Source: JABDGZ01 sp964483785
Lineage (GTDB): Bacteria; Omnitrophota; Gorgyraeia; Zapsychrales; Fredricksoniimonadaceae
Direction: 5' to 3'
Assembly: GCA_964483785.1 (NCBI GenBank)
Contig: CAZACW010000019.1
Span: 1 to 34,729, forward strand
DNA length: 34,729 bases
Under the pieces are notes generated by a model that was not told the origin of the DNA, searched no databases, and was given only the letters and a program-made list of their open reading frames with translations. Made by a program: the position numbers and the translations under genes. Each line of letters starts with the position of its first letter. Position 1 is the stretch's first letter. Of the stretch, positions 15,944-24,361 are shown piece by piece.

Positions 15944-17145
15944 ATAGGAAAACCAAGATGGATTTCAATAAGGCCGCCGCTGTCAGCGACGGCCAGGAAG
16001 CCTCAAAATCCGCCTATAAGGTGCCCTTCGGCACCATCTCCCTGACGCTTAAGGCCAGGAAACTGATCGATGAGGCCCTTGACCGCGGCTGGCTGACCAA
16101 GGGCCAATACGTCAAGGCATTCGAGGACAAATTCGCGGCCCTTTTCGGGGTCAAATACGGGGTGGCGGTCTCCAGCGGCACGGACGCGGATGCCATTGCC
16201 TGCGCCGTGCTCTATGATTTCGGGGCCCGGCGCGGGGACGAGATCATCGTTCCGGCCCTGACCTTTGTGGCCACGGGCAACGCGGTGCTGCAGGCCGGGT
16301 TCAAGCCGGTTTTTGTGGACGTTGAGCGCGCGACGTTGAACATCGATCCCCACAAGATCGAAAAAGCCGTCACGGCCAGGACCCGCGCCATCATGCCGGT
16401 GCATCTGATGGGCAAGCCCGCGGCCATGGATGAGATCATGGCCATCGCCAAGAAACACAAACTCCATGTCATTGAGGACGCGGCCGAGGCCCACGGCGCC
16501 GAATACAAGGGGCGCAAGGTCGGTTCCATCGGCGCCATGGCCTGCTTTTCCCTGTATGCCGCGCATATCGTGACCACCATCGAAGGCGGCATGCTGATCA
16601 CCGACAACGCCCAGATGGCCGAAGCGGCCCGCTCCCTGCGCAATCACGGGATCGACGGGAAATTCCAGTTTAAGCGCATCGGCTTTTCCGCCAAGATGAA
16701 CGAGATCGAGGCCGCGGTGGGCCTGGGCAATATCGACATTTTCCAGAGCATTCTCGAGCGGCGCCGGGCCAATGTCCGGCATTTGATCAAGCATTTTGCC
16801 GGGTTCCAGAAATTCTTCTGGCACCTGACGGAAGAGCCCCATGAGGTCTTGGGGCCGCACGCCTTTTCCATTGTGCTCAAACCCGGTCTGAATTTCACCA
16901 AGCATGAATTTGTCACCTACCTGCAAGAGCAGGGGGTCGACTCGCGCAATTTGTTTTATTCCATTCCCACCCAGACGGCCAGCTACCGGTTCATGGGCCA
17001 TGCCGTCGGGGACTTTCCTGAATCCGAATATTGCTCCGACCAAGGCACGCATATCGGCTGCCACCAGGACGTGGGCATTTCCCAAATGGATTATGTGATA
17101 CAGGTGGTCGCTCAATTCCTCCAATCCAAAGGGCATACGGTTTAG
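15940..17145 (+). CDS. ColD-like PLP-dependent sugar 3-dehydratase (DegT fold with His replacing Lys)
   Basis: 401 residues with the DegT/DnrJ/EryC1 aminotransferase fold: SSGTDADAIACA (phosphate binding), DEIIVPALTFVATGNAV, EDAAEAHGAEYKG (conserved Asp for the pyridine nitrogen). The residue that should be the Schiff-base lysine is histidine: CFSLYAAHIVTTIEGGM, His 209. The same swap defines GDP-4-keto-6-deoxymannose 3-dehydratase (ColD) and CDP-sugar E1/RfbH. The Cys cluster for the iron-sulphur centre of E1/RfbH is not seen, favouring a ColD-like enzyme that removes the C3 hydroxyl. The paralogue at 21847 retains lysine, which supports reading this as a real change. The NDP-sugar substrate is unknown. 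Confidence 0.8.
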   Translation: MNRKTKMDFNKAAAVSDGQEASKSAYKVPFGTISLTLKARKLIDEALDRGWLTKGQYVKAFEDKFAALFGVKYGVAVSSGTDADAIACAVLYDFGARRGDEIIVPALTFVATGNAVLQAGFKPVFVDVERATLNIDPHKIEKAVTARTRAIMPVHLMGKPAAMDEIMAIAKKHKLHVIEDAAEAHGAEYKGRKVGSIGAMACFSLYAAHIVTTIEGGMLITDNAQMAEAARSLRNHGIDGKFQFKRIGFSAKMNEIEAAVGLGNIDIFQSILERRRANVRHLIKHFAGFQKFFWHLTEEPHEVLGPHAFSIVLKPGLNFTKHEFVTYLQEQGVDSRNLFYSIPTQTASYRFMGHAVGDFPESEYCSDQGTHIGCHQDVGISQMDYVIQVVAQFLQSKGHTV

Positions 17146-17148
17146 CGC

Positions 17149-18252
17149 ATGCGCATAGCCATCAACGGCCAATCCATCCTTTTTAACGAGCGGACCGGCA
17201 TCGGCCGTTATACCTTCCATTTGCTGGATAGTCTGGGCAAAATCGACCGCGTCCATGAATATCTGCTGTATGTCCCGCCCCAGCGCCTGTTCGATTTCAA
17301 GCGGCGGCTCCCGGATTTTTCCAGATACCCGAATTTTAAAAACCGCATGGATTTTTGGCAGCAGGGCATGGTCAAAAGCGATGTGTACCATATGCCAAGC
17401 CCTGATGCCATCAGCCCTCACGCGGGCAGGCTCGTCGTCACCATCCATGACCTGATTTACAAGACCTATCCCGAAGGGCACCATCCCCAGACCATTGCCA
17501 CGACGGAAAAGCACATGCAGGCCATCGCCTCCACGGCAGAGAGGATCATCTGCGTCTCCGAGAACACCCGCCGGGACCTGCATTCCTTTTGGAACATCCC
17601 TTTGGCCAAGACCTGCGTCGTATATAACGGGGTTGACCATGCCATGTTTTATCCCTTGTCCGCGCCGCAACGCCAGGAAGCGGCCGTTGAACTGACCCGC
17701 TGGGGCATTGAGGGGCCCTTTATTTTATACGTGGGTACCATCGAGCCCAGAAAAAATCTCGCCGGCCTTTTGGAAAGTTTTGCCATGCTCAGATCCAGAA
17801 AGGCCTTTGAGGGGCATCTGGTCGTGGCCGGCATGAAGGGCTGGAGGGCGGAGGACATCGAGGCGCGCATCAAAAATTTAGGCCTGCAGTCTAAGGTCGT
17901 GTTTACAGGTTTTGTCGACAACCGGCAATTGTGCTGCCTGTACAATATGGCCGAGGTTTTTGTCTTTCCTTCCTTTTATGAGGGTTTTGGTTTTCCCATC
18001 CTGGAATCTTTTTGCTGCGGGACGCCGGTGATCACCTCCAACACCTCTGCGTGCACGGAAATCGCGGGCCAGGCGGCCCTGCTGATTGACCCCAGGGACC
18101 TCTCGGCCCTGGCCCAAGCCCTGGAGAGGGCCTTGACGGACAAGGCCCTGAGGGAATCTCTGCGCCAGGCCGGTTTTAAGCGTTCAAAAGATTTTTCCTT
18201 TGCCCTGACCGCCCAAAAGACTTTGAAAATCTATGAAGAACTTGACCGCTAA
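17149..18252 (+). CDS. Glycosyltransferase family 4
   Basis: 367 residues, GT-B fold. N-terminal acceptor domain with INGQSILFNERTGIGRYTFHLL, VVTIHDLIYKTYP and IICVSENTRRDL. C-terminal donor domain with ILYVGTIEPRKNLAGLLESF and the diagnostic VFVFPSFYEGFGFPILESFCCGTPVITSN (the E-x7-E element). Adds a sugar from a nucleotide donor to a lipid-linked or LPS acceptor at the inner face of the membrane. Starts 3 bp after the ColD-like gene and overlaps the next gene by 20 bp. Donor unknown. Confidence 0.9.
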   Translation: MRIAINGQSILFNERTGIGRYTFHLLDSLGKIDRVHEYLLYVPPQRLFDFKRRLPDFSRYPNFKNRMDFWQQGMVKSDVYHMPSPDAISPHAGRLVVTIHDLIYKTYPEGHHPQTIATTEKHMQAIASTAERIICVSENTRRDLHSFWNIPLAKTCVVYNGVDHAMFYPLSAPQRQEAAVELTRWGIEGPFILYVGTIEPRKNLAGLLESFAMLRSRKAFEGHLVVAGMKGWRAEDIEARIKNLGLQSKVVFTGFVDNRQLCCLYNMAEVFVFPSFYEGFGFPILESFCCGTPVITSNTSACTEIAGQAALLIDPRDLSALAQALERALTDKALRESLRQAGFKRSKDFSFALTAQKTLKIYEELDR

Positions 18253-19945
18253 GACCCTGGATCTCATCGACCGCAGCCTCAAAAGCCCGCCGCGAGGGCG
18301 GGATGTTCTGGTCATGTCCCTGTTTTTTGTGGCCATTACCTTTTATCCCTATTATCTCAATAACCGCATCAATGTTTTTGAATTAGGGCTTTATCTTCCG
18401 GGCATCAACGCCATCCTGCACGGCCTGGTGCCCTACCGGGATTTTTTCCATTTGCGCGGTCCGCTGGAGCTGTACGCGCCGGCCTGGCTGATGAAGGTCT
18501 TTGGCGTGCACATGGCCACGCTCTGTTTTTATTTTTTCGTTGGCAATGTCCTGTGTTTTATCGTGATGGTGATGATCTGCCGGGAGCTTTTGCGCACCCG
18601 GTTTATTTTTTACACGATGCTGCCGGCCATCATCGCCCGGGCCTGGCCCCGTGTCGTCTTTGGGATCTGGGGAGGCATGCGCTACACCTTCGGCCTTCTG
18701 GCGGTCTATTGTTTGGTCCGGTTTATCAAGGGCAGGCATTGGGCCTGGGCCCTGGCCTCCGGCTTTTTAACGGCCTTGGCCGGCCTGGTCAGTTTTGAGA
18801 TGGGCGTTTACGCGGGCCTGGCCGCCGGCGCCGCGGCCGTCGTGATCTGGACCAGAAAAACCATGACAGGAGGGGAACTTGGCCGGGGCATCCTGGCTTT
18901 TGCCGCGGCCCTGGCCCTGGGCGCATCGCCGTGGCTGATTTATGCGGGCCTAAACCATGCCCTTGTTCCCTATTTTGAAGCGGCCTGGACCATTGTGTCG
19001 CGCATGCAGACGGTCATTGACCCGCACCAGGTCTCGATTTATCCCCATAATTTTTCGGAAACCTTGGCCATGATGCTCAATCCCTTCAGCATCAATTTCC
19101 GCCAATTGTCCGTGGCTTATTTGTATATTTTTCTTCTGGGATATTTGATCATGCGCTGGTCCAGGGGCAGGGGCGGCTGGAAAGCAACGGAAACCATACT
19201 GCTCGCCTTGGGCGTTTACGGTTTTATCATGTACAACACGGCCTTTCGCTGTATTTGGGCCGCGCAATTTGAAATGTCGCTTCTGCCGGAAAAGGTCCTT
19301 TATTCCTATCTGCTGGAAGCTGTCGTGCTGTGGCTGTGGGCGAACAAAGAGAAATTCATCAGCTGGAAAAAGTCCCTGATTTGTTTTTTGATCTTTGCCC
19401 TTTTCGGGTTTTCCTGGGGCTTTGCCATCTACCGCTTCAACAGCCGCTTCTGGTCTTTTCAATATATCTGCCGCGTCCTGTCGTTTAAATCCACGGCCCG
19501 CATGAAATTTTGGGACAAGCATGATCAGTACAAGGAATTGGCCATCCCCCGGGTCAACGGGGTCTGGGTGCCGGTGGATGAATATGAGGATTTGAATAAG
19601 ATATCCGATTTCTTAAAGGCCAAGGCCGGGCCCGACGATGTCGTCGTGGGATTTCCGGAGCTGGGCATGTACAATTTTATTTTTGACAGGCCTTTTTTGG
19701 GCCGTTTCCCCTTGCCGACCTTCAGCTGGTTCCATGAGCAATGGTACGATGAATTTCTGCAGGCCTTAAAATCCGGCCAGGCCAAATTCGTCATCGTGCA
19801 AAAGACCATGCTGCCTGAATGGTACCAGGTGTATTTCGGGTATCCGCCCAATAAGGCCAAGTTCGACCAGATGCTCGCGGTGATCAGTGCGCGCTATGTC
19901 CAGGCCGCGGATACGGGGGAGACGAGGATTTATGAAAGATTTTGA
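18233..19945 (+). CDS. Polytopic membrane protein, probable GT-C-type glycosyltransferase
   Basis: 570 residues with about nine to eleven hydrophobic segments in the first 410 residues, then a C-terminal soluble region of about 160 residues (YKELAIPRVNGVWVPVDEYEDLNKISDFLKAKAGPDDVVVGFPELG). The first loop, FELGLYLPGINAILHGLVPYRDFFHLRGPLELY, resembles the acidic catalytic loop of GT-C (ArnT/PMT-type) enzymes that use polyprenyl-phosphate sugars. I infer a periplasmic-side sugar transfer; assignment to a numbered GT family is not possible by eye. The start overlaps the GT4 gene by 20 bp, so it is coupled to it. Confidence 0.7.
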   Translation: MKNLTAKTLDLIDRSLKSPPRGRDVLVMSLFFVAITFYPYYLNNRINVFELGLYLPGINAILHGLVPYRDFFHLRGPLELYAPAWLMKVFGVHMATLCFYFFVGNVLCFIVMVMICRELLRTRFIFYTMLPAIIARAWPRVVFGIWGGMRYTFGLLAVYCLVRFIKGRHWAWALASGFLTALAGLVSFEMGVYAGLAAGAAAVVIWTRKTMTGGELGRGILAFAAALALGASPWLIYAGLNHALVPYFEAAWTIVSRMQTVIDPHQVSIYPHNFSETLAMMLNPFSINFRQLSVAYLYIFLLGYLIMRWSRGRGGWKATETILLALGVYGFIMYNTAFRCIWAAQFEMSLLPEKVLYSYLLEAVVLWLWANKEKFISWKKSLICFLIFALFGFSWGFAIYRFNSRFWSFQYICRVLSFKSTARMKFWDKHDQYKELAIPRVNGVWVPVDEYEDLNKISDFLKAKAGPDDVVVGFPELGMYNFIFDRPFLGRFPLPTFSWFHEQWYDEFLQALKSGQAKFVIVQKTMLPEWYQVYFGYPPNKAKFDQMLAVISARYVQAADTGETRIYERF

Positions 19946-20795
19946 AGGCCCGCCCATGAAGGTCAGCGGCTTTACCATCGTGCGCAACGCCGTCAAATTC
20001 CAGTATCCCGTTGTCCAATCCATCCAGTCGATCCTGCCGATTTGCGATGAATTCATCGTCAATGTGGGCGACTGCGAGGACGGGACCCTTGAGCTGGTGC
20101 AATCCATCCGCAGCCCCAAAATCAAAATCATCCAGCATGTCTGGGACATGGGCCAGGGCCCTGAGGTGCTCTCCCGGCAGACCAATCTGGCCTTGAAAGC
20201 CTGCAAGGGCGATTGGGCCTTTTATCTGCAGAGCGATGAGGTGATCCACGAGGCGGATTTGGGCAGACTTAAAATGTGGATGCAGTTTTACCTCGATAAG
20301 CCGCAGGTGGATGCCCTGCGTTTTTGGTGGTTCCATTTTTACGGGTCTTCCTGGCGCTACCGCATTGACCTGGGCTGGTACCAGAAGCAGGAGAGGATCA
20401 TCCGCAACAACGGGCAGGTCGAGTCCTATGGCGACGCCTTCGGCTTCCGGCGCGCCGACGGGCAGGCCTTGCGCACGCGCCTGACTTTTTGCCCTTTGTA
20501 CCATTACGGCTGGGTCAATTCCCTGGAGGCCATGGACAAGCGCTGCGCCAATGCCGCGGCCATCGGCTATATCGACTCTCGCAAGCGCCACGCCTTCACA
20601 GAGGGTTACGGCAATCTGGACCGTTTCCCGGCGTATTGGGGCAGCCACCCGGCGGTGATGCGGGAATTGGTGGACAATCATCCCCTCAGCCGCGAGGATT
20701 TTGATTTTATCCGCCGCAAGTATTGGTATAACCCGGCGCTTTGGCTGCGCCTGCGCTTTAAGACCTCCCGCCGGGTCAGGGAGAGGATCGATTAA
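19932..20795 (+). CDS. Glycosyltransferase family 2
   Basis: 287 residues from ATG 19932, which has GAGGA just upstream and overlaps the previous gene by 14 bp; an earlier GTG/ATG region would give a longer overlap and ATG 19956 lacks a ribosome-binding site. GT-A fold: SGFTIVRNAVKFQYPVVQSIQSILPICDEFIVNVGDCEDGT, then WAFYLQSDEVIHEADL, where QSDE replaces the usual DxD-type metal site. C-terminal region ends with a basic stretch RLRFKTSRRVRERID. Donor and acceptor unknown. Confidence 0.82.
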   Translation: MKDFEGPPMKVSGFTIVRNAVKFQYPVVQSIQSILPICDEFIVNVGDCEDGTLELVQSIRSPKIKIIQHVWDMGQGPEVLSRQTNLALKACKGDWAFYLQSDEVIHEADLGRLKMWMQFYLDKPQVDALRFWWFHFYGSSWRYRIDLGWYQKQERIIRNNGQVESYGDAFGFRRADGQALRTRLTFCPLYHYGWVNSLEAMDKRCANAAAIGYIDSRKRHAFTEGYGNLDRFPAYWGSHPAVMRELVDNHPLSREDFDFIRRKYWYNPALWLRLRFKTSRRVRERID

Positions 20796-20806
20796 AGGAG
20801 TGCGGT

Positions 20807-21850
20807 TTGCAATTGCGGAAAATACTGATCATCAATCCGTACGGCATCGGGGACGTGCTTTTTACGACGCCGGTGATCAGCCATTTGCGGGAAGCTTTTC
20901 CCGGGGCGCAGGTCAGCTATCTGGCCAATCGCCGCACGGCGGATTTTTTAAAGGCCCAGCCGGACATTCACCAGGTGATTGTGTATGAGCGCGATGAATG
21001 CGTCCAAGACCGGCGCCGATACCTTGCCCTGTACGCAACGGTCAAACAGGGGGCCTTTGATGCGGCTTTTGATTTCTCCCTCAATTCTTTCTTCGGTTTT
21101 TTGGCCCTGGCCGCCGGCATCAAAAAGAGGATAGGATTTGATTTTCGCGGCCGCGGCCGTTTTCTGACCGACCGTCTGCCCCTGGCCGGCTATGAAGAGA
21201 GGCATGCGGTGGACTATTACATGGACCTTTTGCGTTTGGTCGATCTGCCGGTGCAACAGAGGCCTTTAAAACTCGAGGTCCCTTCTGCCGAAGCAAAGTG
21301 GGCCGGCCAATGGATCAAGGACCATGGCATTGATGCCGCCAAACCGCTGATCGCACTCGTGCCCGGAGGCGGGGCCAGCTGGGGCCAATCCGCGTCGCTG
21401 AAACGCTGGCCGGTCATCCAATTTGCCCATTTAGCCGACAAAATCATTGAAAATTTCGACGCTGCCGTTATACTGATGGGTGATTCCAAGGAACAGGAGT
21501 TGTGCCGCGAACTTGGTGCCCAGGCCCATTTTCCCTTATATAGCGCGGTTGGGGAAACATCCATCTTAAAGATGGCCGCCTTGCTCAAACATTGCCGGGC
21601 CGCCATTGTCAATGACGGAGGGCCTTTGCATGTGGCCGTGGCCAGCGGGGTCAGGACCGTGTCCTTGTTCGGCCCGGTGGATCCGCGGGTGTACGGCCCC
21701 TATCCGTCCCAGGGACACACCGTCGTGCAAAAAGACCTGCCTTGCCAGCCTTGTTACCGCCGCTTTCGCATGGCCCGCTGCGGCCATGTGAGCTGTTTGA
21801 GGGAGCTGTCCGTCGAAGAAGTCTATAGAAAGGTGCAGACCGTCTTATGA
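20807..21850 (+). CDS. Glycosyltransferase family 9 (heptosyltransferase-like)
   Basis: 347 residues. TTG start chosen because AAAGGAG lies six bases before it and no upstream in-frame ATG is usable. GT9 hallmarks: ILIINPYGIGDVLFTTPVISHLREAFP at the N-terminus, LVPGGGASWGQSASLKRWP, and NDGGPLHVAVASGVRTVSLFGPVDPRVYGPY. The family includes WaaC/WaaF, which add heptose from ADP-heptose to the LPS core; given the GDP-heptose genes nearby a heptose donor is likely but not proven. C-terminus carries several cysteines (CQPCYRRFRMARCGHVSCL). Stop overlaps the next start as ATGA. Confidence 0.87.
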   Translation: MQLRKILIINPYGIGDVLFTTPVISHLREAFPGAQVSYLANRRTADFLKAQPDIHQVIVYERDECVQDRRRYLALYATVKQGAFDAAFDFSLNSFFGFLALAAGIKKRIGFDFRGRGRFLTDRLPLAGYEERHAVDYYMDLLRLVDLPVQQRPLKLEVPSAEAKWAGQWIKDHGIDAAKPLIALVPGGGASWGQSASLKRWPVIQFAHLADKIIENFDAAVILMGDSKEQELCRELGAQAHFPLYSAVGETSILKMAALLKHCRAAIVNDGGPLHVAVASGVRTVSLFGPVDPRVYGPYPSQGHTVVQKDLPCQPCYRRFRMARCGHVSCLRELSVEEVYRKVQTVL

Positions 21851-22947
21851 GCATCCCGTTTATCGATTTTAAGGAGCAGAACCGCCAGATCCAGGGAGAA
21901 ATTGACTCAGGATTCAAGAAAGTGTTTGAAAAGGGCGATTACATTTTAGGCGAGCAGGCCCATGTGTTTGAAGAGGCCTTTGCCCGCTATTGTGAAGTCC
22001 AATACGGGGTGGGGGTCAATTCCGGCACCGACGCCCTGCATCTGGCCCTGCTGGCCATCGGCATCCAGGACGGGGATGAGGTGATTGTCCCAACGCTTAC
22101 CTTTATCGCCACGGCCCTGTGCATTTCCTTTTGCCGGGCCAAACCGGTTTTTGTGGACATCGAGCCCGGCACGTATAATATCGATCCCCAATCTTTTCAA
22201 AAAGCCATTACACCCAAGACCAAGGCCGTGATCCCGGTGCATATTTACGGCCAGCCGGCTGACATGGACGAGATCACCGGCATCGCCCGCAAGCACGGCA
22301 TCAAGGTCGTCGAGGACGCGGCCCAGGCGCACGGGTCCCGCTACAAGGGCAAACGCGCCGGGTCCTTGGGCGATGTGGCTTGTTTTTCCTTTTATCCCAC
22401 CAAAAGCCTGGGGGCCTGCGGCGACGCCGGGATGATCGTGACCAATGACAAGGACATTTTTGAAAAAGCCAGGATGCTGCGCGATTACGGACGCCAGGGC
22501 CGCTATGAGCACAAGATCAAGGGCACCAATTCCCGTCTGGACACCTTGCAGGCCGTGGTCTTAAACGCCAAATTAAAGCATTTGGACCATTGGAACAAGA
22601 TGCGCGCCGACCATGCCGCTTACTATGCCGGGCTTTTAAAGTCCTTGCCGCAGGTGACCGCGCCGGTCACCAAACCGGACCGCACCCATGTGTTTCAAAC
22701 CTACGCCGTCCTGGTGCCCAACCGCGACAAGGTGATGGAAGCGATGAAGGCCTTAGGGGTGAGTGTCTTGATCCATTATCCCATCGGCCTGCACCTTCAG
22801 GAGGCCTACAAGGAATTGGGCCATCGCAGGGGCGATTTTCCCGCCGCTGAGAAAGTGGCGGACGAGGTGATGAGCCTGCCGATGTTCCCGCACATGACCA
22901 AGGAACAGGTCGAAGCGGTGGCCGCGGCCCTGAAAAAATCATTATAG
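21847..22947 (+). CDS. DegT/DnrJ/EryC1-family sugar aminotransferase
   Basis: 366 residues, PLP-dependent. Conserved IPFIDFKEQNRQIQGEID start, NSGTDALHLAL, EDAAQAHGSRYKGKRAG, and the Schiff-base lysine in FSFYPTKSLGACGDAGM (Lys 186). Converts a keto-sugar nucleotide into the amino sugar with glutamate as donor. Closest by eye to 3-amino transferases of the FdtB/QdtB/WlaRG type, but the exact position cannot be read. It provides the intact comparison for the His variant at 15940. Start overlaps the GT9 gene by ATGA. Confidence 0.88.
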   Translation: MSIPFIDFKEQNRQIQGEIDSGFKKVFEKGDYILGEQAHVFEEAFARYCEVQYGVGVNSGTDALHLALLAIGIQDGDEVIVPTLTFIATALCISFCRAKPVFVDIEPGTYNIDPQSFQKAITPKTKAVIPVHIYGQPADMDEITGIARKHGIKVVEDAAQAHGSRYKGKRAGSLGDVACFSFYPTKSLGACGDAGMIVTNDKDIFEKARMLRDYGRQGRYEHKIKGTNSRLDTLQAVVLNAKLKHLDHWNKMRADHAAYYAGLLKSLPQVTAPVTKPDRTHVFQTYAVLVPNRDKVMEAMKALGVSVLIHYPIGLHLQEAYKELGHRRGDFPAAEKVADEVMSLPMFPHMTKEQVEAVAAALKKSL

Positions 22948-22960
22948 GAGCCCAACAAAC

Positions 22961-23761
22961 GTGCCCTTACCGATAAGCGCCGTGGTGATCGCCAAGAACG
23001 AGGAGTCCCGGATCAAGGACTGCCTGGAGAATGTCCACGGCTGGCTGGATGAGATCGTTATCCTGGATGATGAGAGCACGGACCGGACCCGTGAGATCGC
23101 CGGCGCCTATACGGACAAAATTTTCATCCGCCGCATGGAGCTGGAAGGCCGGCACCGCAATTTTGCCTCCACCAAGGCCAAAAACGACTGGGTCCTTCTG
23201 CTGGACTGCGATGAGCGCATCACCGACGAGCTCAAAAGCGAGATCGCCGCGGCGCTGCAAAACGGGGACCCTAAGACCGTGGCCTATTGGGCCCCGCAAA
23301 TCAATTATTTGGGGGATGTGCAGCTGAATCACGGGGGCTGGTCGAGCCCCCATATCCGTTTGTACAATAAAAATTTTGTGCAGTGGTCCGAAGCGGAATA
23401 CGACGTAGTGCATCCGGGATTCAAGATCGCCCAGGGTTACAGCGGCGCCAATTTGAAATGCAAAAGCATCCATTACAGTTTTCGCAACATGGAAAACATG
23501 ATCGCCAAGATCAACCGCTACTCGACGCTGGAAGCCACCAAATGGTATCTGGACAAGCGCAAGATGTCCTGCGGCAAGGCCATGTGGCGGGCCTGGGACC
23601 GCTTCTTTAGGCGCTTCGTCGCCAAAAAAGGATATAAGGACGGCTATTACGGCTTTGCGGCCGCGGTGGTCAGCGGCTTCCATGAATTCGCCGCCTACAG
23701 CAAATACAAGGAAATCAAGGAAAAAGGGTATTACCTCAACGCCGCCAAGGCCAAAACTTGA
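22961..23761 (+). CDS. Glycosyltransferase family 2, WaaE/LgtF-like
   Basis: 266 residues with GTG start and AGGAG 10-15 bp upstream. N-terminal ISAVVIAKNEESRIKDCLENVHGWLDEIVILDDESTDRT and LLLDCDERI (Asp-rich donor/metal site) are typical of WaaE/KdtX-like beta-1,4-glucosyltransferases acting on the LPS inner core. C-terminal region, from SIHYSFRNMENMIAKINRYS onward, is also typical of this subgroup. Fits core-oligosaccharide assembly together with the GT9 enzyme. Specific acceptor not determined. Confidence 0.85.
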   Translation: MPLPISAVVIAKNEESRIKDCLENVHGWLDEIVILDDESTDRTREIAGAYTDKIFIRRMELEGRHRNFASTKAKNDWVLLLDCDERITDELKSEIAAALQNGDPKTVAYWAPQINYLGDVQLNHGGWSSPHIRLYNKNFVQWSEAEYDVVHPGFKIAQGYSGANLKCKSIHYSFRNMENMIAKINRYSTLEATKWYLDKRKMSCGKAMWRAWDRFFRRFVAKKGYKDGYYGFAAAVVSGFHEFAAYSKYKEIKEKGYYLNAAKAKT

Positions 23762-23773
23762 AATTTCAGCCGG

Positions 23774-24361
23774 ATGAAGGTCATTTTTTTAGACAGGGAC
23801 GGAGTCATTAATGCATTTCCCGGCCGCGGCGCTTACGTGACCAGGGTCAAGGACCTGCATTTAATTCCCGGCTCCCTCGCGGCCATCCGCCGGCTCACCC
23901 AGGAGGGGTATCAAATATTCGTCATTTCCAACCAGGCCGGGGTGGGCAAGGGCGTTTTTTCGATGGACAAATTAAAGCGCATCGACGCCAGGATGCTTAA
24001 ACTTGTCCGCAGGGCCGGCGGCAGGATCCGCAAAAGTTTTTACTGCACGCACCGCTCTGATGCCGGCTGTGACTGCCGCAAACCCGGCATCGGGCTTTTG
24101 AAAAAGGCCTTAAGGTCCCTGCACAAGACCATCGCCCACGCGCAAAAGGCCTTTTTCGTCGGAGATACCGAAAGCGATATCAAGACCGGCCATCATGCCG
24201 GCTGTAGGACGGTCTTCGTGCTCTCCGGCCGCGAGAACAGGCGTTCCATGCGCCGCTGGAGCGTCAGGCCGGACCACATCGCCAAGGACTTAAACGCTGC
24301 TGTTGCCGTCATCCAACATGAAAATTCTCGTCATCCACGCGTCAGCCGGGGCCGGTCATAA
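23774..24361 (+). CDS. gmhB: D-glycero-D-manno-heptose 1,7-bisphosphate 7-phosphatase (HAD-IIIA)
   Basis: 195 residues, normal for GmhB. HAD nucleophile motif FLDRDGVIN (residues 5-13), second motif VISNQAGVGKG, zinc loop CTHRSDAGCDCRKPG (Cys-His-Cys-Cys), and FVGDTESDIKTG with the acidic pair. Removes the 7-phosphate from heptose 1,7-bisphosphate, the step between HddA and HddC. Its position 8 kb from hddA/hddC still places it in the same co-directional locus. The 3' end overlaps the next gene by 44 bp. Confidence 0.9.
   Translation: MKVIFLDRDGVINAFPGRGAYVTRVKDLHLIPGSLAAIRRLTQEGYQIFVISNQAGVGKGVFSMDKLKRIDARMLKLVRRAGGRIRKSFYCTHRSDAGCDCRKPGIGLLKKALRSLHKTIAHAQKAFFVGDTESDIKTGHHAGCRTVFVLSGRENRRSMRRWSVRPDHIAKDLNAAVAVIQHENSRHPRVSRGRS

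Noticed and set aside
16003..17670. Long antisense open frame (555 codons) opposite the ColD-like and GT4 genes
   Set aside because: Shadow of high-GC coding sequence; no recognisable domain, and both sense genes are clearly real. The same applies to the other long reverse-strand frames across 5-30 kb.
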